64,000 bases of DNA from an uncultured Oligella sp. (GCA_947632105.1 CANROD010000007.1:1-64000); one strand, 5' to 3'; counted from the first letter of the stretch, positions 49,080 through 57,705 are shown. Made by a program: numbers and translations. Notes: generated by a model from the letters alone, not told the origin.

Positions 49080-49853
49080 ATGAACTTGAAACAACTTCAA
49101 AAAAAACTCGATTATCAATTTAATAACGAGGCTTTTTTAACACGGGCTTTAACGCACCGTAGTCATGGCCAGTCTAATAACGAACGCCTAGAGTTTTTAG
49201 GTGATTCTATCCTCAATTTTACTATTGCTTCCCTCCTGTTTGATGGGCTCAAGCAAGAGGACGAGGGTGACTTATCACGCATCAGAGCTAGTTTAGTTAA
49301 CCAGCAAACATTAGCTGACCTATCAATCAAGTTAGAGTTGTCAGAGGTCTTGCGCTTAGGTGAGGGCGAACTTAAAAGTGGTGGTTTCAGACGGCCATCA
49401 ATTTTAGCGGATGCACTGGAGGCGATTTTTGGGGCAGTTTATTTGGATTCTGATATTGAATCAGCTCAACGCGTGATTTCCCGTCTTTATGAACCTCTAA
49501 TTGAAAGTGCAGATTTTAAAACAGCAGGTAAAGATAGCAAAACGTTATTGCAGGAAATGCTTCAGGGTAAGCGCTTGGCACTCCCTAAGTACGTTGTTGT
49601 CGATACGCGGGGAGCCGCACATAGTCAGGAATTTGTGGTTGAGTGTCGTGTTGAGGAGTTGGCGATAGTGACTGAGGCGGTTGGTCATAGTCGTCGTCAG
49701 GCAGAGCAGAGCGCTGCTGTTCTAGCATTGGATCTGCTTAAACCAATTTTATCTAAGCCCAATTTCAAAAAAGAAAAGTATTTGGAGAGTCAAGCCACAC
49801 AACTTAGTCTACCGGTGGCTACAGAACAGGAACAGTCAAATGATAGAAAATAA
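49080..49853 (+). CDS. rnc: Ribonuclease III
   Basis: Double-strand RNA endonuclease, 257 residues. It has the signature NERLEFLGDSILNF, the second acidic cluster ADALEAIFGAVYLDS, and a dsRNA-binding domain (about 155-222: KTLLQEMLQGKRLALPKY). A variable tail of about 30 residues follows. It overlaps era by 14 bases, so the two are coupled. Confidence 0.97.
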   Translation: MNLKQLQKKLDYQFNNEAFLTRALTHRSHGQSNNERLEFLGDSILNFTIASLLFDGLKQEDEGDLSRIRASLVNQQTLADLSIKLELSEVLRLGEGELKSGGFRRPSILADALEAIFGAVYLDSDIESAQRVISRLYEPLIESADFKTAGKDSKTLLQEMLQGKRLALPKYVVVDTRGAAHSQEFVVECRVEELAIVTEAVGHSRRQAEQSAAVLALDLLKPILSKPNFKKEKYLESQATQLSLPVATEQEQSNDRK

Positions 49854-50739
49854 GAATCAGCGTTGTGGTTTTGTTGCAATTATTGGCCGACCTAATGTGG
49901 GTAAATCTACTCTGACTAATGCATTAATCGGTGCCAAAATTTCGATTGTTTCTCGTAAGTCGCAAACGACACGTCATCCGATACAAGGTGTGTTGACTCG
50001 TGATAACGCACAGTTTGTTTTTATTGATACACCTGGGTTCCAAACACGCCATGGCGGCGCCATGAATCGTATGATGAACCGAGTGGTGACACAAACACTA
50101 TCTGAGGTCGATGTGGTGGTGCATGTGGTAGAGGCTGGCAAGTGGTCTGAGGGTGATGAAAACGTTTTACCGTTACTGCCTAAACCAGGTAAACAACATG
50201 TAATTTTAGTGCTGTCAAAAATCGATGCAATTAAAAACAAAGCTGAGCTATTTGAGTTTACAACTCGCATCATGGCAAAGTATCAATACGGTGCCGTGAT
50301 TCCGGTCAGTGCAGTTAAGCATAATCAATTAGATATTCTTCTCGATGAGATCGCTCAGCGCTTACCAGATGGTGAGTTTATGTTTGATGAGGACACCCTC
50401 ACCGATCGTTCAATGCGCTTTATTTCTGCTGAGATATTACGTGAAAAGATCTTCCGCTTAGTTGGTGATGAGCTTCCCTATGCTTCTACTGTGGTCATTG
50501 AGGAGTGGAATGAGGAGGACAAAGGCGTTCATATTAATGCTTGCGTAGTCGTTGAACGTGATAGCCACAAACCTATACTTTTAGGTGCGGGTGGACAGCA
50601 TATGAAGCGTATTGCCAGTGAGGCTCGTCAAGAGATAACCGAAATGGTTGGTAAACCGGTATTTCTTGAGGTTTTTATTAAAGTCCGTAAGGGTTGGTCA
50701 GAGCAAGAAAGTGCTTTGCGTGACTTAGGTTATGAGTAA
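49840..50739 (+). CDS. era: GTPase Era
   Basis: 16S rRNA-binding GTPase for 30S maturation, 299 residues. G1 is GRPNVGKS, G3 DTPGF and G4 SKID. The C-terminal KH domain has ILLGAGGQHMKRIASEARQEI and KVRKGWSEQESALRDLGY. It overlaps both rnc and recO. Confidence 0.98.
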   Translation: MIENKNQRCGFVAIIGRPNVGKSTLTNALIGAKISIVSRKSQTTRHPIQGVLTRDNAQFVFIDTPGFQTRHGGAMNRMMNRVVTQTLSEVDVVVHVVEAGKWSEGDENVLPLLPKPGKQHVILVLSKIDAIKNKAELFEFTTRIMAKYQYGAVIPVSAVKHNQLDILLDEIAQRLPDGEFMFDEDTLTDRSMRFISAEILREKIFRLVGDELPYASTVVIEEWNEEDKGVHINACVVVERDSHKPILLGAGGQHMKRIASEARQEITEMVGKPVFLEVFIKVRKGWSEQESALRDLGYE

Positions 50740-51334
50740 GCGTAAAACGCGTATTCTTGATGTTGACGCTTACCTACTTAATGCCTACGCGTGGAGTGAG
50801 ACGTCGGTCATTGCTCATGTCTTTACAAAGGACCATGGCATCATTGTTGGTATGGCTAAGGGAGCCAAACGACCGTACTCTGTGATGCGTCCTATCCTTA
50901 GTCACTTTCATCCTTTATTATTAAGTTGGAGTGGTCAGGGCGATGTTAAAACCCTTATTCGTGTTGAGAATAACGGTTTTTGTCCTATCCAAGGTCGTGC
51001 TCTCATGCCGGCTTGGTATATGAATGAACTGCTCTTAAAGTTCATGGCGGCAGAAGATCCTCATGCTGATCTATTTGCTATCTATGCGAACTGTCTACAG
51101 CAATTAGCTGATGGATATAATGAAAATATAGTGCTCCGGTCTTTTGAATGGCATTTATTAGAGGAGACGGGTTATGGTGCAGAGGAGTCCATGCCAGATT
51201 TTTCAGATCCATCACAACAGCGTCACTGGCGGCACCACTTGCGGCAACGTTTAGATCAGCAATTAGAGCAACGTGGATTAAAAACCCGTGATGTTATTCA
51301 GTCTTTGCATAGCTTATCCAGAATACTGAGCTAA
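50732..51334 (+). CDS. recO: DNA repair protein RecO, short
   Basis: Recombination mediator that helps load RecA in the RecFOR pathway. The N-terminal OB fold is clear (VDAYLLNAYAWSETSVIAHVFTKDHG, MAKGAKRPYS) and the helical middle includes LRSFEWHLLEETGYG. At 200 residues it is shorter than usual (about 230-250). The loss falls in the middle and late region where many RecO proteins carry a zinc-finger insertion. Its position after era, with an 8-base overlap, supports the call. Confidence 0.9.
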   Translation: MSKRKTRILDVDAYLLNAYAWSETSVIAHVFTKDHGIIVGMAKGAKRPYSVMRPILSHFHPLLLSWSGQGDVKTLIRVENNGFCPIQGRALMPAWYMNELLLKFMAAEDPHADLFAIYANCLQQLADGYNENIVLRSFEWHLLEETGYGAEESMPDFSDPSQQRHWRHHLRQRLDQQLEQRGLKTRDVIQSLHSLSRILS

Positions 51335-51359
51335 GACCTCATATTTATTACGACTTTAT

Positions 51360-51388
51360 TTCAATAGTAAGCAATATTCAGCTATAAT
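51360..51388 (+). promoter_or_regulatory. Promoter of the Mn riboswitch transcript
   Basis: TTCAAT (51360-51365) and TATAAT (51383-51388) are separated by 17 bases, placing the start a few bases before the riboswitch core. The -10 is perfect and the -35 moderate. Confidence 0.65.
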
Positions 51389-51395
51389 CTCCATG

Positions 51396-51570
51396 TTCTT
51401 GAGGGAGTAGTTGTTCGTATATCCCTACGAAGCTGGCATCAACATATTTGCTTTTGCATGGTGTCAGCATCTACCGTATGAGGGCTTATCAGCTTTCCAG
51501 CGGGTAGACTAACGAGACTTAAGACAGGTATCAATCGCCTTGGTGGGCCGTTATACTTGTCTTTGTCATG
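51396..51570 (+). ncRNA. Manganese (yybP-ykoY) riboswitch
   Basis: The leader begins with TTGAGGGAGTAGTTGTTCG and later has CATCAACA and AGACTAACGAGACTTAAGAC. It ends CGCCTTGGTGGGCCGTTAT followed by ACTTGTCTT. These are the conserved blocks of the proteobacterial yybP-ykoY class (GGGGAGUAG at the start; CUUGG..G and UUAUGCUUGUCUUU at the end), which senses Mn2+. The gene after it encodes a UPF0016/GDT1 cation exporter, a usual partner of this riboswitch. Boundaries are approximate. Confidence 0.9.
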
Positions 51571-51583
51571 TTCGCCCACCGCT

Positions 51584-52162
51584 ATGGAGTTTGAGTTGGA
51601 AGCTTTTATCGCATCTGTTTTAGCGGTTGCGTTAGCTGAGGTTGGTGATAAAACTCAGTTATTAGCACTCTTTCTAGCTGCTATGTTTGCTCGCAAAGCA
51701 CCTATCATTCTAGGCATCTTAGTTGCTACTATATTGAATCACGCCGTATCGGCTTGGTTTGGTGTTTGGATATCGCACAATGTTAGTCACGAATTGCTCG
51801 CTTGGATAGTGGCGATTAGCTTTCTAGTGATGGGGGTCTGGCTACTGATACCTGATACAAAAGACGAAGTGGATGAGAAGTATGTTAAGTATGGTGCTTT
51901 TGTTGCTACAACGGTATTGTTTTTCTTTGCTGAGATCGGTGATAAAACTCAAATTGCTACTGTTTTGCTTGCAGCAAAATTTAATGACTTTTACCCTGTG
52001 CTTATTGGTACCACTGTGGGCATGATGTTAGCAAATGTGCCTGTGGTTTTTCTAGGCTGTTGGTTACTGGATCGCTTATCGTTTAGAAAGATCCGCCGAG
52101 GCGCTTGTGTCTTGTTTATATTGTTAGGCGTGGGGACCTTGGCCCAACACTACTTCTTTTAA
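51584..52162 (+). CDS. GDT1/TMEM165 (UPF0016) family cation exporter, probably Mn2+
   Basis: A 192-residue membrane protein with six helices in two homologous halves. Each half has the family motif E-x-G-D-K-T-Q: AEVGDKTQLLALFLAA and AEIGDKTQIATVLLAA. The family exports Mn2+ (or moves Ca2+/H+), and control by a Mn riboswitch supports Mn2+ export here. I start at ATG 51584; a TTG at 51557 lies within the riboswitch. There is no clear Shine-Dalgarno: the bases just upstream (GCCCACC) are complementary to GGTGGGC in the aptamer end, suggesting translation is part of the switch. Confidence 0.92.
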   Translation: MEFELEAFIASVLAVALAEVGDKTQLLALFLAAMFARKAPIILGILVATILNHAVSAWFGVWISHNVSHELLAWIVAISFLVMGVWLLIPDTKDEVDEKYVKYGAFVATTVLFFFAEIGDKTQIATVLLAAKFNDFYPVLIGTTVGMMLANVPVVFLGCWLLDRLSFRKIRRGACVLFILLGVGTLAQHYFF

Positions 52163-52168
52163 TTAAAA

Positions 52169-52205
52169 AAGGCTTATAAGCTATCAATATAGCTTATAAG
52201 CCTAA
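52169..52205. terminator. Bidirectional terminator
   Basis: GGCTTATAAGCTAT and ATAGCTTATAAGCC (52171-52203) form a 14-bp stem. It is preceded by AAAAAA, which becomes a T run for the minus-strand gene. It separates the convergent GDT1 and Bax-inhibitor genes. Confidence 0.8.
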
Positions 52206-52222
52206 GTCAAACTAGTGATAAA

Positions 52223-52915
52223 TTACTCGTTGCTGCTAGTGATGCCTAGGATACTTAATAGGCTTATAAATACGTTATAAATGCTTAGGTAAAGCGATAA
52301 AGTAGCTGAAATATAGTTAGTCTCACCACCTTGTACGATACGTTGTAAATCAATCAGCATGAAGGCTGAGAAGATGACAATAGCTAGTAGAGAAATAGTT
52401 AGCGTTAAAGCAGGTATTTGTAAAAATACATTAGCGATAGCGGCAACAATAATCAACACAGCACCGATGATTAAGGTTTTGTGTAGGTGTGTGAAGTCAC
52501 GTTTAGTCGTGGTCGCAATCGCAGCCATCGTAGCAAAAATTGCTGCAGTACCACCAAAAGCCAGCATAATGAGGTTGGCGCCATCACCAAGGCTAAGCAC
52601 GTAGCCCAACATGCGTGACAGCATGATACCCATAAAGAAGGTAAATAGTAGTAAAAAGCCAATACCGGCTGAGCTATTTTTGTTACGCTCAATTAAAAAC
52701 ATCAAACCAAAAGCGCCAGCAAAGAAGACAATCATTGATATGCCTGGACTTAAAATTTGGTTAAGGCCTAACTGAAGGGATAACCATGCGCCCAAGACGG
52801 TTGGAATCATGGATATAGCCAAGAGTATATAGGTATTACGCAGTACGCGATTGCGAACCACGGCACTAGCAGTGCTGTGGTCTTGGTACTGTGTAGGTCG
52901 TTGATATTGATTCAT
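52223..52915 (-). CDS. Bax inhibitor-1/YccA family membrane protein
   Basis: A 230-residue protein with seven hydrophobic segments and the BI-1 pattern. It starts RNRVLRNTYILLAISMIPTVLGAW, has LLFTFFMGIMLSRML in the middle, and has D-L-Q-R-I-V-Q-G-G (FMLIDLQRIVQGGE) plus YNVFISLLSILG at the end. E. coli relatives (YccA, YbhL) affect FtsH or leak Ca2+/H+; the exact role here is unknown. Single-gene unit. Confidence 0.9.
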   Translation of the reverse strand: MNQYQRPTQYQDHSTASAVVRNRVLRNTYILLAISMIPTVLGAWLSLQLGLNQILSPGISMIVFFAGAFGLMFLIERNKNSSAGIGFLLLFTFFMGIMLSRMLGYVLSLGDGANLIMLAFGGTAAIFATMAAIATTTKRDFTHLHKTLIIGAVLIIVAAIANVFLQIPALTLTISLLAIVIFSAFMLIDLQRIVQGGETNYISATLSLYLSIYNVFISLLSILGITSSNE

Positions 52916-53066
52916 GGATACTCCAAAAATAAGTGTATAGCGGTCTGAATAGAGAAAAATATCTTTTTAATTTAAAACCGAATGTAGTAAAGAAGCTTAC
53001 AAAAAACTGAACTCTATGTCAATAGACAGTGCTACGTATAATAATGTTCCCAAATTTTGATGAACT

Positions 53067-53366
53067 TTAATTTTCAATGTATTTTTTTAGTTCTGTAAGT
53101 ATTCTTTGCCTAATTCTTTTTTCTGCGAGGGTCATTTCCTCTTTGATAATGGCTTCAAGAGCGCTTGCTAAGTGTGTTGAGTCGATGAGGTCAGTGGGTG
53201 CTACAACTGGCACATCATCTACTTCGGGTTCAAGTACAGGATAATCATTATTCTCTTCAAGCATACTCTCTGCGGCTGGCCCAATGACGGGAAAATCTTC
53301 TTCACGTGCTTGAGCGTGCTCGGTTCGAGGAGAGTAGGGTGGGCGTTTTCGAAAAAATGTGCTCAT
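53067..53366 (-). CDS. Hypothetical protein coupled to holC
   Basis: A 99-residue soluble protein of unknown function. The first two thirds are acidic and proline-rich, likely disordered, with repeated P-V-[IL]-x-P/E words (FPVIGPA, YPVLEPEV, VPVVAPT). The last third is an amphipathic helix (LASALEAIIKEEM...IRQRILTELKKYIE). Its ATG overlaps the holC stop, so it is co-translated with the Pol III chi subunit. Similar small proteins follow holC in other Burkholderiales, so a replisome-linked role is possible but unproven. Confidence 0.7.
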   Translation of the reverse strand: MSTFFRKRPPYSPRTEHAQAREEDFPVIGPAAESMLEENNDYPVLEPEVDDVPVVAPTDLIDSTHLASALEAIIKEEMTLAEKRIRQRILTELKKYIEN

Positions 53367-53863
53367 TAGTCTTCCTTGGTTTTACCCATTTGGTGTGAAA
53401 CCAGCTCAGCACCCTCTGCGCGGTATTGCTTCCATCGTCTGCGGGCGTATTGCTTATCGGCATCATGATCGGAAACAATTTCCAATATACAGGCAAATTG
53501 CTGATAGTTTGGTGGACAAGCTAGATCTAAATTAAGAAGCCAAATATTGGCGGCGTTAGAAAGTAGCTCTTGATTAGCAAGTAGTTCGGCACTTTGTATT
53601 AAAAAAATGGGCTGAGCTTTGTTATCTGCAGCCCATTCATTAGCCATTAGCTCAGTTACGTGTTCACTAGATCGAATAGCTTCTTGAGGAATAAAGGCAT
53701 CTGGAGCTAGGTCCCAAAGCATGCGACTAAACATATCCAATCGTTTTTGCTCAGAACTAAACACCAAAATTTTTTTGGCTGAACGATAATTTTTAGCGGC
53801 TGAATTCACAGCCTGTCGAATGCGGTGATCAACCCCAAAAGCAAAAAAAACCTTAATGCTCAT
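53366..53863 (-). CDS. holC: DNA polymerase III chi subunit
   Basis: Clamp-loader accessory protein that contacts SSB. The 165-residue protein has the HolC fold: FAFGVDHRIRQAV near the start, the Walker-like LVFSSEQKRLDMFSRMLWDL, PIFLIQSAE, and the final RRRWKQYRAEGAELV. It lies 24 bases downstream of pepA, the conserved pepA-holC order. Confidence 0.9.
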   Translation of the reverse strand: MSIKVFFAFGVDHRIRQAVNSAAKNYRSAKKILVFSSEQKRLDMFSRMLWDLAPDAFIPQEAIRSSEHVTELMANEWAADNKAQPIFLIQSAELLANQELLSNAANIWLLNLDLACPPNYQQFACILEIVSDHDADKQYARRRWKQYRAEGAELVSHQMGKTKED

Positions 53864-53886
53864 TGCCTTATCCTATTTCCTTTGTG

Positions 53887-55389
53887 TTACTTAGAGCTTA
53901 ATAAATATTGAGCTAATAGAGGAACTGGACGACCAGTAGAGCCCTTGCTGGCACCTGATTTGTCCCAAGCCGTTCCTGCTACATCCAAGTGTGCCCAAGC
54001 ATACTTTTTAGTAAAACGAGCTAAAAATGCTGCAGCCGTAATTGCGCCGGCATCACGACCACCGATGTTTTGCATATCGGCAAAGTCGCTCTTGAGTTGA
54101 TCCTGATACTCTTCATCAAGTGGCATTGGCCAAGCTTGATCGCAAGAGTGCTGACCTGCCTCATGTAATGCCGCACTGAGTTCGTCATTGTTACTGAATA
54201 AGCCGCTATTGATTTTACCTAGTGCAATTACACAAGCGCCAGTTAAGGTGGCAATATCAATCACCGCTTTAGGTTCAAAGCGCTCCGCGTAGGTTAGGGC
54301 ATCACATAGGATGAGACGACCCTCGGCATCTGTATTAAGAATTTCAATGGTTTGACCTGACATACTGGTCACGACATCACCAGGTTTGGTTGCACGGCCG
54401 CTAGGCATATTTTCAGTGGCTGGAATTAAGCCAATGATCTCTTTATCAAGATTTACCTCAGCGATAAATTTAAAGAGACCTAGAACTGTTGCCGCACCGC
54501 CCATATCCCATTTCATTTCATCCATACCAGCGCCCGGTTTTAGAGAAATGCCACCAGTATCAAACGTTACTCCCTTACCGACAAAAACGATAGGGGCTTC
54601 AGGATTTTTAACGTTTTCGGGTTTGTGGTGTAACACAATGAAGCGTGGTGGCTCTTCTGAGCCAGCAGCAACCGATAAGAAAGAACCCATTTTAAGCGCT
54701 TCAATCTGCTTTTTCTCTAGTACCTGTACCTCTAGTGTCTCATACTCTTTAGCTAAAGCTTTGGCTTGTTTACCTAAGTAAGTCGGTGTGGCGAAGTTAC
54801 CAGGGAGGTTACCGAGGTGACGGGTTAATGCCATACCTTGGGCGATAGCTTTACCCTCGGCAATAGCTGTTTTAATTGGTTTTTCTTTATCCTCATCATG
54901 GATAAAAGTTATCGTTGCTAGACTAGGTGGCTCTACCTTTTTTTGAGCCTCTTTGCCTAAAGTAGCAGTGTAGATGTATTGTGCGTTTTCTAGAGCACGT
55001 GCTGCGAATCGAGCCTGTTCGACTACTGAAACCCCGTCAATAGACTCAAGTAGTAACGTATTAACAGCCTCTGTTAGACTTAATTCGTTGCAAACTTTAG
55101 CTGCTGCTTCGTGTGCTTTTAAGACAGCCTTCGCGTTATAATCATTCTTGTTACCAAGACCAATGAGAATAATGCGCTTAGCAGTAAGACCATCAAGGCC
55201 ACGTAGAACTAGGTGTGAACCTAAGTTTGCTTTAAATTCCTTATCTAATAATGGGATAATGGCATTTTTAGATACTGTTTCGATAGCTTCGGTGGCAACA
55301 CCAAGTATTTGATCTAAATAAACACCAATAATCAATGCAGGCGTTTTGATGTCTTCAAATGACTTAGTAGCTTGTACTTTAAATTCCAT
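53887..55389 (-). CDS. pepA: Leucyl aminopeptidase (PepA)
   Basis: Two-metal M17 aminopeptidase, 500 residues. The catalytic domain has VGKGVTFDTGGISLKPG, with metal-binding Lys and Asp residues. The signature NTDAEGRLIL follows, and the C-terminus has AFLARF...WAHLDVAGTAW. The N-terminal macro-like domain is complete. It is divergent from lptF, as in E. coli. Confidence 0.97.
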   Translation of the reverse strand: MEFKVQATKSFEDIKTPALIIGVYLDQILGVATEAIETVSKNAIIPLLDKEFKANLGSHLVLRGLDGLTAKRIILIGLGNKNDYNAKAVLKAHEAAAKVCNELSLTEAVNTLLLESIDGVSVVEQARFAARALENAQYIYTATLGKEAQKKVEPPSLATITFIHDEDKEKPIKTAIAEGKAIAQGMALTRHLGNLPGNFATPTYLGKQAKALAKEYETLEVQVLEKKQIEALKMGSFLSVAAGSEEPPRFIVLHHKPENVKNPEAPIVFVGKGVTFDTGGISLKPGAGMDEMKWDMGGAATVLGLFKFIAEVNLDKEIIGLIPATENMPSGRATKPGDVVTSMSGQTIEILNTDAEGRLILCDALTYAERFEPKAVIDIATLTGACVIALGKINSGLFSNNDELSAALHEAGQHSCDQAWPMPLDEEYQDQLKSDFADMQNIGGRDAGAITAAAFLARFTKKYAWAHLDVAGTAWDKSGASKGSTGRPVPLLAQYLLSSK

Positions 55390-55453
55390 TTGTATATCCT
55401 TATTTCCTTATAATTAACATTACTGTGTTATCCATTATCGCTTAAGAATCTTT

Positions 55454-56581
55454 ATGTCGCTATTCAAACGCTCGGTAGTCACCGAAATAACTAGTCACGC
55501 TGGTGTTGTCATGTCCACTCTTATGGTGGTCTGGTTAAGCGTATTACTAGTAAGGTTATTAGGACAGGCTGCTGAGGGCTTGATTGGTGCTGAGTTAGTT
55601 TTGGGCATTGCTGCTTTTTCCAGTGTCACTGCGCTGCCTACTATTCTAACAGTCACTTTATTTATTGCTGTTATTGTTACCGTTTCTCGTAGTTATAGAG
55701 AGAATGAGATGGTGGTTTGGTTTACTAGTGGTATCTCCTTAATGACTTGGCTTAAACCGGTGCTACGTATAGCGTTACCCATTTGCGCCTTGATTGCTCT
55801 ATTGACAATTCAAATATCACCTTGGGCTTATGCTGAGATTGAGGAAAATCGACAACGTTTTGAGCAGCGTTCTGATATTTTTAAAATAGCTACCGGCCAG
55901 TTCATTGAAACTCAAAATGGCGAAAGGGTCTTCTTTATTCAACAGGATGATGAACAGGCTAGCGGTTTAGGCCGCGTTTTTTTACGCGTCAGTGAGGATG
56001 ATGGTTGGACTAGCACCATTACGTCCGATCATGCTGATTATCGGGTTGATGCGGAGGGACGTCGTTATATTGATTTAGGGCCAGGTAATCGTCATGATAT
56101 GCGTAATAATTCGACTGAGTTTCGCGTGACTCGATTTGATTCCTTCACAATACAAATTAAGGGAGCCGATGCAGGTAGCGAGGATGCTATCAGGCAAGCG
56201 GTGCAGTCAAGGCTAAAAGCACGCCCAATGCTGTCGTTAATTAATGATGGAGAGCCTAAAAGTGATGGTCAAATTATGTGGCGTATTTCAATGCCAATCG
56301 CAGCTCTTAATTTGGCGCTTTTAGCGATACCGCTCGGTGCGGTTAATCCACGAGCGGGGCGTTCAATTAATTTAGTGATCGCAGGTCTAATTGCTTTGCT
56401 TTATATGAATTTACTCAACTTAATGCGTAGCTGGATTGGTAATGGCACCATTGGTTTTTTTGAGGGAACCATAGGCTTGAATCTGCTTGCTACGTTACTT
56501 TGTGTATATTTTTTCTGGTTGCAAATTAGGATAAAAAAACCTAAACCACCACTTGAGAAAAAAGAGATTGGATTTAATTAA
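55454..56581 (+). CDS. lptF: LPS export permease LptF
   Basis: Half of the LptFG membrane complex that extracts lipopolysaccharide from the inner membrane. The 375-residue protein has six membrane helices (three before about residue 125, three after about 285) around a periplasmic beta-jellyroll. YjgP/YjgQ-family features include the amphipathic start (FKRSVVTEITSHAGVV), FTSGISLMTWLKPVLR, SPWAYAEIEENRQRFE and MPIAALNLALLAIPLG. Its divergence from pepA supports LptF rather than LptG. The expected lptG is not next to it: cysB follows after 97 bases. Confidence 0.92.
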   Translation: MSLFKRSVVTEITSHAGVVMSTLMVVWLSVLLVRLLGQAAEGLIGAELVLGIAAFSSVTALPTILTVTLFIAVIVTVSRSYRENEMVVWFTSGISLMTWLKPVLRIALPICALIALLTIQISPWAYAEIEENRQRFEQRSDIFKIATGQFIETQNGERVFFIQQDDEQASGLGRVFLRVSEDDGWTSTITSDHADYRVDAEGRRYIDLGPGNRHDMRNNSTEFRVTRFDSFTIQIKGADAGSEDAIRQAVQSRLKARPMLSLINDGEPKSDGQIMWRISMPIAALNLALLAIPLGAVNPRAGRSINLVIAGLIALLYMNLLNLMRSWIGNGTIGFFEGTIGLNLLATLLCVYFFWLQIRIKKPKPPLEKKEIGFN

Positions 56582-56625
56582 TATTTCTTTTTGAAATAAG
56601 CTTAAGGTTTATTATAAGAATAAAT

Positions 56626-56660
56626 TATATTAATATAGACGTTTTATTTATATTAATATA
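56626..56660. repeat. Twin TATATTAATATA palindromes upstream of cysB
   Basis: The perfect palindrome TATATTAATATA occurs at 56626-56637 and again at 56649-56660, exactly 23 bases apart. This is close to two helical turns and just before the cysB start. A one-mismatch copy (TATATTGATATA) lies at 57644-57655 before the DUF2325 gene. They may be regulator sites, though the AT-rich context raises the odds of chance. Confidence 0.4.
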
Positions 56661-56678
56661 ATTAGGCCATTCTTTTAT

Positions 56679-57614
56679 ATGAACCTACAGCAATTTCGTT
56701 TTGTCCGTGAGACGATTCGTCAAAACTTTAATCTTACTGAGGCTGCTAGACAGCTTTACAGTTCGCAGCCCGGTGTTTCTAAAGCGATTATCGAATTAGA
56801 AGATGAGTTGGGTATCACTATTTTCGAACGCCATGGTAAGCGTCTGAGAGGTCTTACTAGAGCTGGTGAGGCGGTCAGTGTCATTATTGATGACATTATG
56901 CGTCAGGTTGATAATCTCAAAAGATTAAGTGATGATTTAGCAGAAAAAGAAGAGGGTAGTCTGATGATTGGTTGTACTCACGCTCAAGCACGCTATTTTT
57001 TACCTAAAATTTTGATGGAATTTAAAAAGAAATTCCCTAAAGTGCGTGTTAGTTTAAGTGAAGGTGATCCGCCAGAGTTAGCTAAACGACTTTTACATGA
57101 TGAGGTGGATATCGCTTTTGCAACTGAAACCTTATCAACCGTTAGCGGCCTAGTCGCATTAGATTGCTATGAGTGGGAGCATGTCTTAGTGATGGATCAA
57201 GATCATCCTTTGAGCCAGCTAACAACCAGTGAGGCGAAAAATATTAGTTTAGAGCAAATTCAAAAGTACCCTATCATTACCTATGACCCTGCTTTTTCTG
57301 GACGTACTGCCATTGATAAGGCCTTTGCTAAACAAGGTTTAACGCCAGATATTGTGCTAGAGGCGGTTGATGCGGATGTGATTAAAACCTATGTTGATCT
57401 TGATATGGGTCTAGGCATCATTGCGGGTATGGCGTTTGACCCTAGACGTGATTCAGGTTTAATTCATATTCCTGTGGGGCATCTATTTGGTAGACACACG
57501 ACACGTTTAGCATTGAGGAAGGGGGTTTTTGTTAGGGATTACCTCTATGAGTTTGTGAAAATGTGTACGGCAGATGGTCTGATGCGTGAGGATTTGGATT
57601 TTATGTTAGTTTAA
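56679..57614 (+). CDS. cysB: CysB-type LysR transcription regulator
   Basis: Regulator of sulfur assimilation, 311 residues. It has an N-terminal winged helix (MNLQQFRFVRETIRQNFNLTEAARQLYSSQPGVSKAI, written here only to identify it) and a ligand-binding domain with GCTHAQARYFLP. It also has FATETLS and the sulfate-pocket TYDPAFSGRTAIDKAF. These match CysB/Cbl rather than generic LysR proteins. It is not next to cysteine genes here. Cbl is the alternative name. Confidence 0.9.
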   Translation: MNLQQFRFVRETIRQNFNLTEAARQLYSSQPGVSKAIIELEDELGITIFERHGKRLRGLTRAGEAVSVIIDDIMRQVDNLKRLSDDLAEKEEGSLMIGCTHAQARYFLPKILMEFKKKFPKVRVSLSEGDPPELAKRLLHDEVDIAFATETLSTVSGLVALDCYEWEHVLVMDQDHPLSQLTTSEAKNISLEQIQKYPIITYDPAFSGRTAIDKAFAKQGLTPDIVLEAVDADVIKTYVDLDMGLGIIAGMAFDPRRDSGLIHIPVGHLFGRHTTRLALRKGVFVRDYLYEFVKMCTADGLMREDLDFMLV

Positions 57615-57676
57615 GTCATTGATTTTCAATTATATTTTTTTATTATATTGATATAAGGATAATTTATTAAATATAA

Positions 57677-57705
57677 TTGCAAATGAGAATGATTATCAGT
57701 ATAAT
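57677..57705 (+). promoter_or_regulatory. Fur-controlled promoter of the DUF2325 gene
   Basis: TTGCAA (57677-57682) and a perfect TATAAT (57700-57705) are spaced 17 bases apart. The spacer holds TGAGAAT-G-ATTATCA (57684-57698), a 7-1-7 Fur box with one mismatch. Bound Fur would directly block polymerase. Confidence 0.88.

Noticed and set aside
54386..54781. A 131-residue plus-strand frame inside pepA
   Set aside because: It is antisense to conserved catalytic segments of PepA and has no ribosome site or recognisable product.
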